Source: Panicum virgatum (taxonomy: Eukaryota > Streptophyta > Magnoliopsida > Poales > Poaceae). From it: a stretch of DNA of 64,000 nt. The stretch is from positions 18,824,933-18,888,932 of the forward strand of contig NC_053148.1 of NCBI RefSeq assembly GCF_016808335.1, read 5' to 3'. Of this stretch, positions 34,415 through 45,120 are shown piece by piece. The notes below the pieces were generated by a model. The model did no database searches. It worked only from the letters and a program-made list of their open reading frames with translations, and had not been told where the DNA came from. Position 1 is the first letter of the stretch; each line of letters opens with the position of its first letter. The position numbers and the translations under genes were made by a program.

Positions 34415-36142
34415 CAGAAGAAAGTGTCGCCACCAATGTCTTCATCAGGTGACGACGACCAAACCCAAAGTATGGATAGTCTTGCTCAGACGAGAAACTC
34501 GAGCCCTTGCCATGAGGTACATGGTAGTTATCCATTCTTGCATTTGCATTTGCATATAGGATAGTTTATCTTCTTGCATAGTCTTCCCTTTCTCATCATG
34601 GCATATTTAAATTCTCTCAAATGCATTCTTTTCACTTTACATTGCATACAAAAAAATCGATCAAGATGGCAGACCTACTAAGCTTCATTCAAGCTTGGGG
34701 GGTGCCCATGTATCCAGGTAAGTCATCCGACCTATCCTTTCGTCTTGTGTCAAAACAAAGTTAGTTTAATCATTCAAAAAACTCAAAAAAGGGTAAAAGT
34801 ATAAAAAAAATAAAAAAAACAAAATAAATAAATTAAAGCACAACAAAAAAATGTTTCATGCTTTGAATAAAACTCCCAACTCATATGTGTGGAAATCCGT
34901 GTAAGCTCTTATCAAGGAAATGATGAATAGTTGCTCTGTCCATGCTTTGCAAGAGCCTTGTTTACAACTGTTTACTCTCCTAGTACTTGAACTAGTTGGC
35001 GCATAAATAGTTCCACTAAAATCTGGTTGTGTGGGAGCATGAGCTTGACTTCCAAGTCTAAGTTGTTGTGAGACTTGAGATAGCCCGAACCGGAATAAAA
35101 CTGCATGCTCTAGTAGGGAACCTCTCGTAATTTCTTTAAAATAAAACATGGTAAAGAATTCCCCTTTGGTTTACATGTCCTACCCAGAGCCATAATGTTT
35201 TATCTTATGAACCGATATAAGCTATCTTGAGTTATTTTGAGCTTTGCCGAATGGTGAGTCCGTTCAAGGAAGGTACTTGTCATCTACCGGTCTTTCTCCT
35301 TTGCATACCCATTGTTTTGCTAGCCTCAAAATGTCTGGCATGTCAATTACCTACTTCGGGTATTGATATCTACCATCGCCAGACAATTCCCTCACAATAA
35401 AACCCAATATCTCCACAGTGAACCTATCCATCTCGAATGGTCTATCCAAGCAGTGCTCCCTTCCAAAAAAAAACTCTATCATTATGGAAGTGTGGGTCAT
35501 CTTCCTTAAAAAAAACTGGAGCAGAAGCAATGAGAAAAAAAAAGAGACAAGACTCATACCTCCACTGAAGAGAGTTGAAATAAGGAGCTCAAATAAAAAG
35601 ACCAAAAATTTTCTAAGTGTGAGTCCATTTCCTCCCTCTCCCCTGAACACTTCACCTTCCATAAGATCGGGATTTGATCGAGTACCAACCTCTTGTGAAC
35701 CACTCTTCGGCTTGGCAACACAGGTAACCAAGGTATGCTACACTCTTCCTACCCAAAACTCCACATATCAGCCTTATAGTAGGAAGAAGATGGTCAAAAT
35801 TTCCAACAATGGTGAGGATTATACACCTTGAGTGACTTGAGAGTACCATCAGGGAATCTTAAATCACTTTTGGAAAACATGCAAAAACTCCGAGATAGGA
35901 ACCTGAACAGGAGGCAGGAAATATTCCAGTAAAGGTTGTTCAATCTCTCAACAACCCAAGACGAGGGATGAAATGCGAGTAAGCCCCATCTCCAGAAACT
36001 AAGGTATGAGCCAACTTATTCAAAGTACATATGGGTTAGAGTATTATGTTGTGCATAAGGTTTCTACAGGGTTTGAGAATTGATGCAACTCCTGATCCAC
36101 CGAGCCCCAGGTTTAGCTTTGCTTGAGGACGAGCAAAAGTTT
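34415..36142 (+). other. Athila non-coding 3' region
   Basis: About 1.7 kb with no sustained coding frame on either strand and no RT, RNase H or integrase motif. It includes an A-rich tract (about 34795-34850) and a second AAGCTTGGGGGGTG (34691-34704), identical to the polypurine tract/LTR junction at 36143-36156. Confidence 0.7.
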
Positions 36143-36154
36143 AAGCTTGGGGGG
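36143..36154 (+). promoter_or_regulatory. Athila polypurine tract
   Basis: aagcttgggggg just before TGTTGATGG, following gcttgaggacgagcaaaag, a context typical of Athila elements. Confidence 0.85.
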
Positions 36155-37839
36155 TGTTGATGGCCATTATTTCCCATTTTGACCATCAATTTCTCGAGAA
36201 TAACATGAGCTTTACACCATGTTCCATATATATTTTGCTTATTTCTAACAAGTGCAACAAGTTTTGGATGAGCTGTGGTCGCAGGAACTAGTGTACCAAA
36301 AATCAGGAAAAATGGACAAAATACTAGGCCGACCGGCCTACCCTAGGCCGGCCGGCCTGGCACCTCAACATACCATGCCACGAAACTTTGCCAGAGTGAT
36401 CATGAGGACAAATCCAAGCCAATCCAATTTGGTTCCGTCCAAAATTCACAAACAAAGACTGAAAGGCTTGAGCAATGGAAGGTTGGGTCCACTTTCAGTG
36501 TCCAAATGCAGTTTCAAGACCTAAACCACCTTGAGAAAGAATGTGCAACCATTGATTGATGCGTTGGTGGAACGGAGGGTCGAGAGGAGCCAAACCCAGG
36601 CCGGCCGGCCTAACAATCACGTGCTTTGGACCCAATCCTCTTCCACCGACTTGCAGGAGACAATCCAAGCCGTCCACAAAAAGTCGGTGACCAGATGGTG
36701 GGATCCCCAGGCCGGCCGGCCTAGGGGAGGCTGGCCGGCCCCACTTTGTGGTGTCTCGAGCTCATCTTCGCATGGAAGCTACGTCAACCGACCTTCTTGC
36801 GTACAACCAACGCCTCGGCCAAATACCGACCTCTAGCTAGTATAAATAGGACCTCATCCCTCACTTGTGAGACACACACCAAAAGGAGTTCTCTCTTCTC
36901 ACTTTTAGTTTCTAGAGTAGGTTAGGTAGTCTGGGAGTTAGAGTCGAGTCGAGCTTGCCTTGGGATTCTGGAGTTGTCATCGGAAGTCGGGTGTAAGCTC
37001 TTGTATCTTTTCCTTTGACATTTATCAATATAAGTTATCTTCTTTATCTTTTCGAGCTAGCTTTACTTCCCACATTTATTTACCTTTCCAAGTTATCTTA
37101 CTTGTGTGCGGAAGTAATTCTCTAGCTTAGGCTTTGTACCTAGCTTATTTATCGAGATCTTATCTTATGAGTTTTCTCACCCGGACTAGAGTAACTCAAG
37201 TTAGTTCTCTAGGTTGAGGGGGATTTCTCTTGAATGCGTCAAGAGAAATCCTAACACCGAGTGCAGACGTGGTGTCTGACCTTAGTGCTAGCTAGAAAGT
37301 GTGTTCCACCCCACGGAACCGTTGTGGTAGTCGGTAGGTGGTGACAGCCATATCCGTCCTTTGTAGTCCACCACATTCGGGTGTTTTCATAGCAGTAGTT
37401 GCAGGTTGCCGTTGGACTCCCCTCTCATCTCATTCTGAAGTCCTTCCTCTTCCAGCTACCGAACTAAGCTATAAGTTCCCGATAACTAGTTAGAAGCAAG
37501 GTTTAGTCTAGAGAGGCTAGCTCGGTAGTTTTGAAGTATTTTAGGAGTCTTTCTCGCTCGTTGTCCTCCCAACTGCTTACCTCTCTAAGGATTAGAGTCT
37601 CCTGTGTCAGACGGTCATTGTTGGTCATTATGTTATCTATCATATCAGGCTTACCCCCAATAAGTTAGTCGATTGATATCCTTAGTAAAGTTTGTCATTC
37701 GATTCTTCGATACTCTTTAACCATAGTGCTTCCCTGAGGAAAATTATGATACCCTGAAATACTCCAAGGTGAAGTGCTACAGCGGTGATTCTGTGCACTT
37801 GCGGAATCCATTTTCTATTGAGCGTAACAAACTCCAACA
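36155..37839 (+). repeat. Athila 3' LTR (1685 bp, intact)
   Basis: TGTTGATGGCC to CTCCAACA. Contains clusters of GGCCGGCC palindromes (about 36326-36362, 36598-36612, 36708-36745) and TATAAATA at 36841-36848. It is followed directly by Tat pol sequence at 37840 (gggct), which should be one copy of the Athila target duplication. Confidence 0.92.
36841..36848 (+). promoter_or_regulatory. Athila 3' LTR TATA box
   Basis: TATAAATA, identical to the 5' LTR box. Confidence 0.75.
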
Positions 37840-39988
37840 GGGCTCCCCTTGTATCGGCTTCTGAGGAAAACTGAGCGGTTCGATTCACCTGGACCACCAA
37901 GGCACAGGAAGCACTGGACGGGCTCAAGAAGCTCCTCGGCAACGCGCCGATCTTAGTTCCTCCGGTTGACGGTGAGCCTCTCCTCCTCTACATAGCAGGC
38001 ACAACGCAAGTCGTCAGCACAGCCTTGGTAGTGGAAAGGGAGGAAGAAGGCCATGCCCTCAAGATACAATGTCCTGTGTACTTCGTCAGCGAGATCTTGG
38101 CCGACACCAAGATGCGGTACCCTCAGATCTAGAAGCTCCTCTACGTGGTCCTCATCACAAAGCGCAAGCTGAGGCACTACTTCGAGTCGCATCCAATTAT
38201 GGTGGTTACCTCCTTCCCCCTTAGAGAGGTCATCCGCAACCCGGACGCGACTGGCAGAATTGTGAAGTGGTCTCTCAAGTTCATGGGGCATGGGATCACT
38301 TATACCCCATGGATGGCCATCATATCACAAGCGCTCACCGACTTTGTCGCCGAATGGACAGAGACACAACTACCTCCAGCCCCCGTCGACGAGGAATACT
38401 GGACAATGTTCTTCGACGGGTCGGTGATGCAGAAGGGAGCCGGCCTTAGTCTCGTCTTCGTCTCTCCACTCGGCATCCAGATGAAGTATGTAATTCGCGT
38501 CCATTTCCCAGCCTCGAATAATATGGTAGAATACGAAGCCCTGATCAATGGTCTGCGGATCGCCATCGAGTTGGGCATCCGTCGACTGGAGATTCGAGGA
38601 GATTCCCGCTAGGTCATTGACCAGGTGATGAAATAGTCAGAGCGCCACAATCCTAAGATGGACGCGTACTGCCAGGCGGTACGAGAGCTCGAAGACAAAT
38701 TCGACGGATTGGAGCTAATCCATATCCCCCGGTGGTCGAACGAAGCCGCCGACACGCTCGCCAAAATGGCATCGAAAAGAGAGCCCGTCCCAGCCAGAAT
38801 CTTTGCAAGTGACCTCCTCAAGCCATCGATCCGGTATGGCGAGGAGGCCTTGGCCGACGCTAACGCTGCAAATGCGGGCTCGGGGGCTGCGGAGCCAACC
38901 CTCGCGAATGCCGACCCTCACGCCCCTGCTAAGGTAACCCGGGGCCACCACCCAGAATCGCCCCTGGCAAATCCTAATCCCTCAGGAGAGGACTCGGGGG
39001 CTGAAAAGTCAGCGGACCCCTCGCCCGACTCTGAAGTCATGGAATTAGACGCAAAGCCGGACCCGCGCGCTCGACCCAGCCGATGATTGGAGGGAACCTT
39101 ACATTTGATGGCACCTCCACGAGGTCCTCCCGACCTACAACACTGAGGCCCGTCGTCTCGCGCGATGGGCTAAGTCGTACGTGATGGTTGGCAGGGAATT
39201 GTATAAACGAAGCCATGCCAAGATCCTGCAGCGTTGCATCTCCATCGACCAAGGAAGACAACTGCTGATTGACATCCATGGTGGAGTTTGTGGTCACCAC
39301 GCCGTGCCAAGAACCTTAGTCGGGAACGCGTTCCGACAAGGCTTCTACTGGCCGACGGCTGTGTCCGACGCCGAGCAGATCGTACGCACCTGCGAATGGT
39401 GTCAGTACTATGCTCAACAGACGCACATGCCAGCCCAAGCGCTCCAGACGATCCCCATTATGTGGCCGTTCACGGTCTGGGGACTCGATTTGGTCGGCCC
39501 CCTAAAAAAGGCACCCGGGGGCTTCACTCACTTACTTGTCGCCGTCGACAAGTTCACAAAATGGAAAGAAGCAAGGCCGATTGCGACGATCAAGTCAAAA
39601 GAAGCCGTTGCCTTCTTCCTCGACATCGTGCACTGTTTCAAAGTCCCGAACTCCATCATCGTGGATAACGGCACACAGTTCACGGGTAGGGAGTTCCTGG
39701 AGTTCTGCGATGATTACCACATACGCGTGGATTGGGCGGCCATCGCCCACCCCCAAACGAACAGGCAGGTGGAACGCGCGAACGACATGGTCCTTCAGGG
39801 GCTCAAGCCTAGAATCTACAATCGCCTAAAGAAGTTCACAGGACGTTGGATCGCTGAGCTCCCAGCTGTCCTATGGAGCTTAAGGACAACTCCCAGTCGG
39901 GCGACCAGGTACACACCCTTCTTCATGGTATACGGCGCAGAAGCCATCCTCCCGACCGACCTCGAGTATGGATCCCCGAGGGTAAGAG
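37840..39988 (+). pseudogene. pol: Tat-type pol: RT end, two RNase H domains, integrase (split by Tekay-C)
   Basis: Starts at the RT connection (PLYRLLRKTERF, about 37843-37880), with a frameshift soon after. The first RNase H-like region (YIAGTTQVVSTALVVE) lacks the usual catalytic residues. A second, archaeal-type RNase H follows: FFDGSVMQKGAGL, VEYEALINGL, IRGDSR. Having both is a hallmark of the Tat group. An acidic linker (38790-39170) leads to integrase: GGVCGHHAVPRTL, CEWCQYY, GLDLVGPLKKAPGG, VDNGTQF and HPQTNRQVERAND (Arg in place of the usual Gly). In-frame TAGs near 38130, 38610 and 38634 are CAG to TAG type. Cut at 39988; the end is at 55047. Confidence 0.9.
39984..39988. repeat. 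Tekay-C target site duplication, left copy
   Basis: aagag, repeated at 55042-55046. Removing Tekay-C rejoins the Tat integrase frame (GSPRVR to AYDEQG). Confidence 0.93.
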
Positions 39989-42212
39989 TGTGACACCCTA
40001 GCTGTCTGCACATTAGTGTTGCGTACCTTTTATACATCATGTGCTTGTTTTGCTTGAAAAAGGACCTTTTTGTAATTATAAAAGGTTATATGTGTAATAT
40101 TGATTTTATGCAAGGGTCTTTCTATAGTTTAATTTGAATTGAATGTGTGATTATAGCTTTTGTCGAGGGTGTTTTTGCAAAATGTGGTGTAATCATTACA
40201 TGGCAGGAAACTTTTCAAATCAGCCTAAATTTGAAGTGAAATTGTATTGAATTTGACAAAATTCCTGGAATTCAAAATCCCTCTTATGTTTTCAAATTTA
40301 GCTCTTGAATCTTTGATCAAATAAATTTTTACACAACATCAAAGTTGTAGATCTTGAAAAGATGAACAACTTTCCTGTTGGGCACTTTTTCATTTGAGCC
40401 CGATTTTAAAAGTTATCTCTGCTTTACAGTTTGGTCCCTGGAATTTTCAGAAATTGCAAAATAGCCCTTTTCCCCTTCCTCCTGCTCCTTCCTCTGTTTT
40501 CCCCGTCGCCGCTATGCAGAGCGCCGCCCGCCCGCCGTGGAGAGCTGCCTCCCCGCGCCACCTCCTGCCTGCTAGCCCACGCGTCGCGCGTGAGCTCCCC
40601 ACCGCCCTCCTTCGCTCGCGCTGGTGCTCCCCTGCCGTGCCACGCGCCCCCGCCGAGCCCAGAGCAGCCCGCGCGGTCGCCACCTCGCCGTCGCCGTGGC
40701 CCGGCCAAGGCAGAGGCTGCCGCCTTCTCCTAGCGCGCGCATGGGCACTACTTAAACTCCAGATAGCTATTCCGTTCGCCCTTTCGCTTGCTCCGCTTTC
40801 CCATGCCACAGAACGCACCGCCGCTCCACCCAGAACGCCGGCGAGCTTGACGCCGCCGTCGACCCGCCTCTCCGCAGCTTCCTCGCCCACGCTGACCACT
40901 CCAGCAGTTGCGCCTCGACCTCGCGCAACTCCCAGACCACATCCCCTCGCCCAATCCTCACCGGAGCGTCACCACTACCGTTCTCCTCTGCCGCCGACCC
41001 ACCCTGCTACGTCGCGCCGCCGCTACAGCCCACCCCCACCCCAATACCGGGCATCTAGAGGTGCGCACGGGTGCGGTGAACCTCCCACACCCCTCTACCC
41101 TCGCCGCCGGTGACCCCCCTCGCCAGGAAACGGCCGGTCAAACCCCGCCCCCCCCCCCCCCTCGGACCCGGCCCAGGGACCTCGGGTTGGAAGAAACAAA
41201 ACCCCAGGGGGTTATTTGAATAGCCATAGACTCATTTGAATAGTGCTCTAAGGACTTCTTTGTAATTTCTAGCTGCAAACTTTGAAATTCAGTAGAAATT
41301 CGTATGAAATTCGTAAAATAGCAAATCTTGATGTTCTGGAATCATTGTGTAAAGCTCTATGCAGTAGAATCATAATATGTTAGGCTTTTGTTGAAAGTGT
41401 TTGCTGTACAAGTTAATTTGTGTCACTAGGTACATAAAGACTAGATGTTTATCTTTTTTCTTAACTAATGATTGATGCCTTGTTGTGCAATGAAATTTGT
41501 ATGGTAGTTTGTTCTTGTAACACTAGTGTTTCTATAAAAATTTCGTGCCCAGTTCTCTTGTGTAGCTATTTATTTAATTTAATCCATGTTTAGTAGACTT
41601 TAATTATGATAAATAGTTTATGCGAATGATAAATCATGAAAATATTTCTGAGTGACATCTTTGAACAATTTAGCTTGTAAATAAAGTTTGAGCCTCAGTT
41701 AATGAGTACAACAGGAGCTAAAAATGAATCTTGCTAATCTGATGTCTGTTTTGTTTATTTTCTCAGAATTGTTTGTGTCTAGATAAAATCATGAAAAATT
41801 CACAGTAGCTAACTAATTTCCGTGTCGACCTCCTGTTAAATTGTGAGCTTCTTATTTGCTTCAGTTTGACCTGTATAATTCAAGCTTGTTCTAGGTGTTG
41901 TCTAAATGAATGAATAGTTGTGATTTAATGGATACGTGTTTTGGCATGAATTTTACAGGGTAGCCTACTCTTTTCATGTTCTGATTAGGGTATTTTTTGC
42001 TAAATTTATTACTATTTGTGCTCTGAGTCGTTAATTTATTAGCAAACCTTGAATTAATTGCTATAGGAATCAACCACCACTTACTTTATGAAGTTAGTTT
42101 AGCTTTCTTGTGCTGTTGATCATGATGCCTTGTGTAGTTAGATTTGTTATTTAACTACTCTATAAACGATTGCCTATGTGTGTTTATAATACTGTTCTTG
42201 CATTGCATATAG

Positions 42213-42365
42213 ATACGACTGCTTTGTCGGACGGGACGTACGAGCTGATCCCGGATTCCGAAGGAGGTGATCTCGAAGCTCAAGCGAACACCGCCGTACT
42301 AACTGAAGCCCCGGACCAAAGTTCAAAAGAGCCTAGAGCTGAAATAGTTAGCGACTACCAAGAAG
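42213..42365 (+). CDS. LTR mini-gene block B, Tekay-C 5' LTR (putative exon)
   Basis: One hundred fifty-three nt between GCATTGCATATAG| and GAAG|GCAAGC, open, phase 1 on both sides. Motifs SDGTYELIPDSEGGD and DYQE. The 3' copy (53447-53599) has TAC to TAA at 53473-53475. An in-frame ATG exists 37 nt upstream at 42176, inside the presumed intron, so initiation there is possible but not shared with Tekay-B. Confidence 0.5.
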
Positions 42366-43263
42366 GCAAGCCCCGGACATAACCTATATTTCAAATTATT
42401 ATCATTTACTGTTATTATTTGCTTATGCATTTACAGTTCTTAGGATTTGAATTGAAACCCTAGATGCATGATCCTAGGAACCTATGTACTGAACACTAGA
42501 CTTGAGTTCGACTACTTGCTAAGCTTATAGGACCGGTAAAAGTCGAGTGATTGCCTGTCACTCGCGAGTTTTATAGGAATTATTTCTTTACCTTTCTGTT
42601 ATCAATATAAGGACGACAGACGGGGTTGTGTTCGATATCATGACTTTATGTGAGACCCCGTTTGTGTTGATGAACTTGCTAAGGTCGCGGAGTGTGGTAG
42701 CGGTGGTTAAGTTTTTGAAAGTACTAGCCACATTCCGTAAATATGGTACGCGGCAAGCCTAGTAGCCGATTGGACCGGGGAGTGGATATACCTCCCACTC
42801 TCTCTTAGGGATAGGTTTTATTTTTATGTTGCGCAACACTACGACTTCGAGGGACAAGGTTCGGCCTTGGAGCCCTGTAGTTGGGGAGAGTGGCACTATC
42901 CACAAGCCGGAAAGAAAGGTAAACGGTTGTTTGGGAACGACCCGACGGTGTTCCAGACATGTGTGTTAGGTTTGCCTGGCCAGGTTAAGAAATTCGATTC
43001 GAATCGTTTGCTTCTCACAGTTTGGGACTGCTTAATCCCTTTGCCACACAGAGTAATAAAGGCAACATTATGATATTCAATTTTGATGTTTGGGTAGTAG
43101 TTGCTTACATAGAATAGTTAATCAACTAGAATCTTGAAAGCTAAAACTTGAAAGTAAGGACCTACTCTTTATTGCTTTTCAGCAAAAGGAAAACCAGAGC
43201 CTCACAAAACCTTGCATAGTCTAGCTAAAGTGGGCTACGTATACCCGTTGACGGTTAAGTCTT

Positions 43264-43285
43264 GCTGAGTATTAGAATACTCAGC
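43264..43285 (+). other. Conserved LTR hairpin before block C, Tekay-C
   Basis: GCTGAGTAT-TAGA-ATACTCAGC, 24 nt before the block C border, the same spacing as in the Tekay-B 5' LTR. Confidence 0.7.
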
Positions 43286-43309
43286 CTTGCTGTTGAAACC
43301 CTTTTTCAG

Positions 43310-43419
43310 GTATGAGTTTTGAGGAGCAAATCGCTAGCTTGACCTATCCTTGCTCATTGCCTCTTGGCTGGTCCGTAGAGTGGGATACGTCTTCGACCGG
43401 CTATGACTATGACGAGTGA
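43310..43419 (+). CDS. LTR mini-gene block C, Tekay-C 5' LTR (putative terminal exon)
   Basis: After CCCTTTTTCAG|; two bases, 35 codons and TGA. Reads MSFEEQIASLTYPCS, then GWSVEWDTSSTGYDYDE. Open in both LTRs (second copy 54565-54674). Homologous to the Tekay-B block with S-L-T-[WY], C-[TS]-L-P and GWSVEWD conserved, although surrounding LTR sequence is divergent. It begins in the phase left by block B, and the ATG two bases in could also serve as an independent start. Confidence 0.52.
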
Positions 43420-43788
43420 TACCATGCTTGGACTAGCCTGGTATACTTTTGCGACGTGTTGTAGCCGTCGTGTTTTATCTTCCGCTGTCTAAACTCTGAA
43501 CTTATAGTTATGGCTTGTATAACTATTTTACTTAAGTTGGCTTTGTAATAATAGTTTGAACTGGTTTGTAATCATTATTATGCCTGTGTTGTAAAATTGT
43601 GGTTGTAATATCTCTGGACTCGCCTTTATGCGGGGTATGCTTGTTCGATCCGAGAACCGGTGGTTGTATCGGGACGTTACCCGACAGACCAAGGATTGTT
43701 CCGTTTGAAGTGCGTTTGAGCCGGTGTTGCCTTTATGGTGATGGCCTGCGCACTTGAGTCGGGATAATTCAGGTGGTTCTGCCACAGC

Positions 43789-43800
43789 TGGTATCCGAGA
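43789..43800 (+). promoter_or_regulatory. Tekay-C primer binding site
   Basis: tggtatccgaga, two bases after the LTR end; close to the tRNA-iMet type site. Confidence 0.8.
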
Positions 43801-44055
43801 TACAAGCATACACCAGAGGTGTTGGAACCTTAAAAATCGTTTTCCGTATAAAATTGGAACAACAAAGAATTTTGGAAAACTACGTTGGATTCGTTAAGGG
43901 TTGTGCATAGAACGTAAAGTCCTAGGGAATTTACGAGAATTACTAGGTGGTTATTTATGTATGGTTTATGTTATCTGACTTCCAGCACTTTACGTTTTTG
44001 TCAAACCATACTCACAAGCAACTCTTAATTCTTGTAACGACGCACCTACATTGAG

Positions 44056-44332
44056 GTAAGATGGTAAGGATCCTCCATCAGCTGAGGGAGTCTGACCTTC
44101 CCGTCGGTGATGCGAGCCGAACGCTGCCCTCAAGCAGTGGCTTACTTGAGGTGCTCCCAATATACCAACGATTAGTTGACTATATTGGAAGTAAAGTGTA
44201 CTCAATCAGCTGAGGGAGTCTGACCTTCCCATCGGCGATGCGAACCGAACGCTGAGCTCAAGCAGTGGCCTACTTGAGCTGCTGCCAATATATCGATCTC
44301 GATTGACTATATTGGGAGTAAAGGAACTTGTG
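44056..44332 (+). promoter_or_regulatory. Tekay-C leader: donor-like site and duplicated hairpin block
   Basis: TTGAG|GTAAGA at 44055/44056 is a strong 5' splice-site match. It is followed by two tandem copies (128-bp period, starting 44077 and 44205) of the block seen once in Tekay-B. The hairpins are 44128-44151 (CCTCAAG/CTTGAGG) and 44255-44280 (AGCTCAAG/CTTGAGCT). The closing pair changes from C-G to G-C between copies, which keeps the stem. Confidence 0.55.
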
Positions 44333-44455
44333 AATACACCACTGAGTAGCGTATGTTAACGTTGGCCATATGGCGGAAACTGTATGGCTGCCGCTTCTAT
44401 AGTGAGCGGTAATGTTTGGGGACGCTTTCATGAGTGCTGGCATGAAAGGTTCATT

Positions 44456-44458
<3 letters not shown>

Positions 44459-44528
<70 letters not shown>
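44459..44528. repeat. (TA)35 microsatellite
   Basis: Seventy bases of uninterrupted TA in the Tekay-C leader. The equivalent place in Tekay-B (about 18655) has only a short ttatatatat. Confidence 0.97.
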
Positions 44529-44532
<4 letters not shown>

Positions 44533-45120
44533 CTGTCAATCTTCTGCAGGTATACTAACCGCGATTCGATAAGTTAAGAATGGTTAGAATATATCGACTA
44601 GCTATATAGGGAGAGCCGTATTTATGTATGCCACCGTGCTAACCACGTTAGCCCAATGATAGTTGGCAATTGTTTATCTTGTGAGGAACGATCAGGACGT
44701 GCATGCATATTTGGTTGATGTTCGAATTGATTCCTAGTATTTGAAGTTGTTACATAAGCTTTGTAAGGAATTTCTAGTATGAATCGTCATAGAAAAGTGT
44801 TAGTGTGCTTAAGCCATAAGTGAGTTAAATTTTGATTTTAGGAGCATGCTTGTTTAAATGCTTAGACTTTCTTGGATGAAAAAGATGGTTTTGAGTCATG
44901 CCTTCATCCTAAGCCCCCTCTTGTTGTTATAAGGATCTTTTCATTCCTTAGAATCTCAAATGATGAACCAGTACCGATTGTGGTTTATTATTCTCTGAGT
45001 TTGGAACCATATCATCTTTTGAATTAGAATCACATTTGCTTTACCGTAGTCTTCTTAAAGCTTTATTTGAGAAGTCTTGAGATAATCGTATTACTCACAT
45101 TTGAATCCTTTTTCATTCAG

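Larger units (their letters stand above)
6237..37839 (+). mobile_element. Athila-type element, gag/protease only, split by insertions
   Basis: LTRs begin TGTTG and end CAACA. The PBS-like site at 7599-7616 resembles the tRNA-Asp type used by Athila elements, and the gag is Athila-like. The internal region is in two parts, 7591-8551 and 32721-36154, separated by LARD-A. No reverse transcriptase, RNase H or integrase is present, so the element is non-autonomous. The first 349 bp of its 5' LTR lie left of the window, beyond Tekay-A. Its right end abuts Tat pol at 37840. Confidence 0.85.
39989..43786 (+). repeat. Tekay-C 5' LTR (3798 bp)
   Basis: TGTGACACCC to TTCTGCCACA. GC-rich leader at about 40480-41170 (TATA-like CTTAAA near 40751), then AT-rich intron-like sequence. 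Block B 42213-42365, palindrome CCTGGCCAGG 42975-42984, hairpin 43264-43285 and block C 43310-43419. Confidence 0.92.

Noticed and set aside
40394..41113. Long plus-strand GC-rich reading frame in Tekay-C 5' LTR (and 51635-52453 in the 3' LTR)
   Set aside because: Pro/Ala/Arg low-complexity composition, spans the TATA-like box, several overlapping open frames on both strands; explained by high GC with few stop codons.
42867..43073. 68-codon frame GEWHYPQAGKKGKRL in Tekay-C LTR, present in both LTRs
   Set aside because: Not conserved as protein in Tekay-B although the DNA islands are; better explained as conserved non-coding sequence in the putative intron.
44077..44332. CRISPR-like array from regularly repeated leader blocks
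   Set aside because: Only two long tandem units with no spacers; plant retrotransposon context.
44270..44572. Frames with long Tyr-Ile repeats
   Set aside because: Translation of the (TA)n microsatellite.
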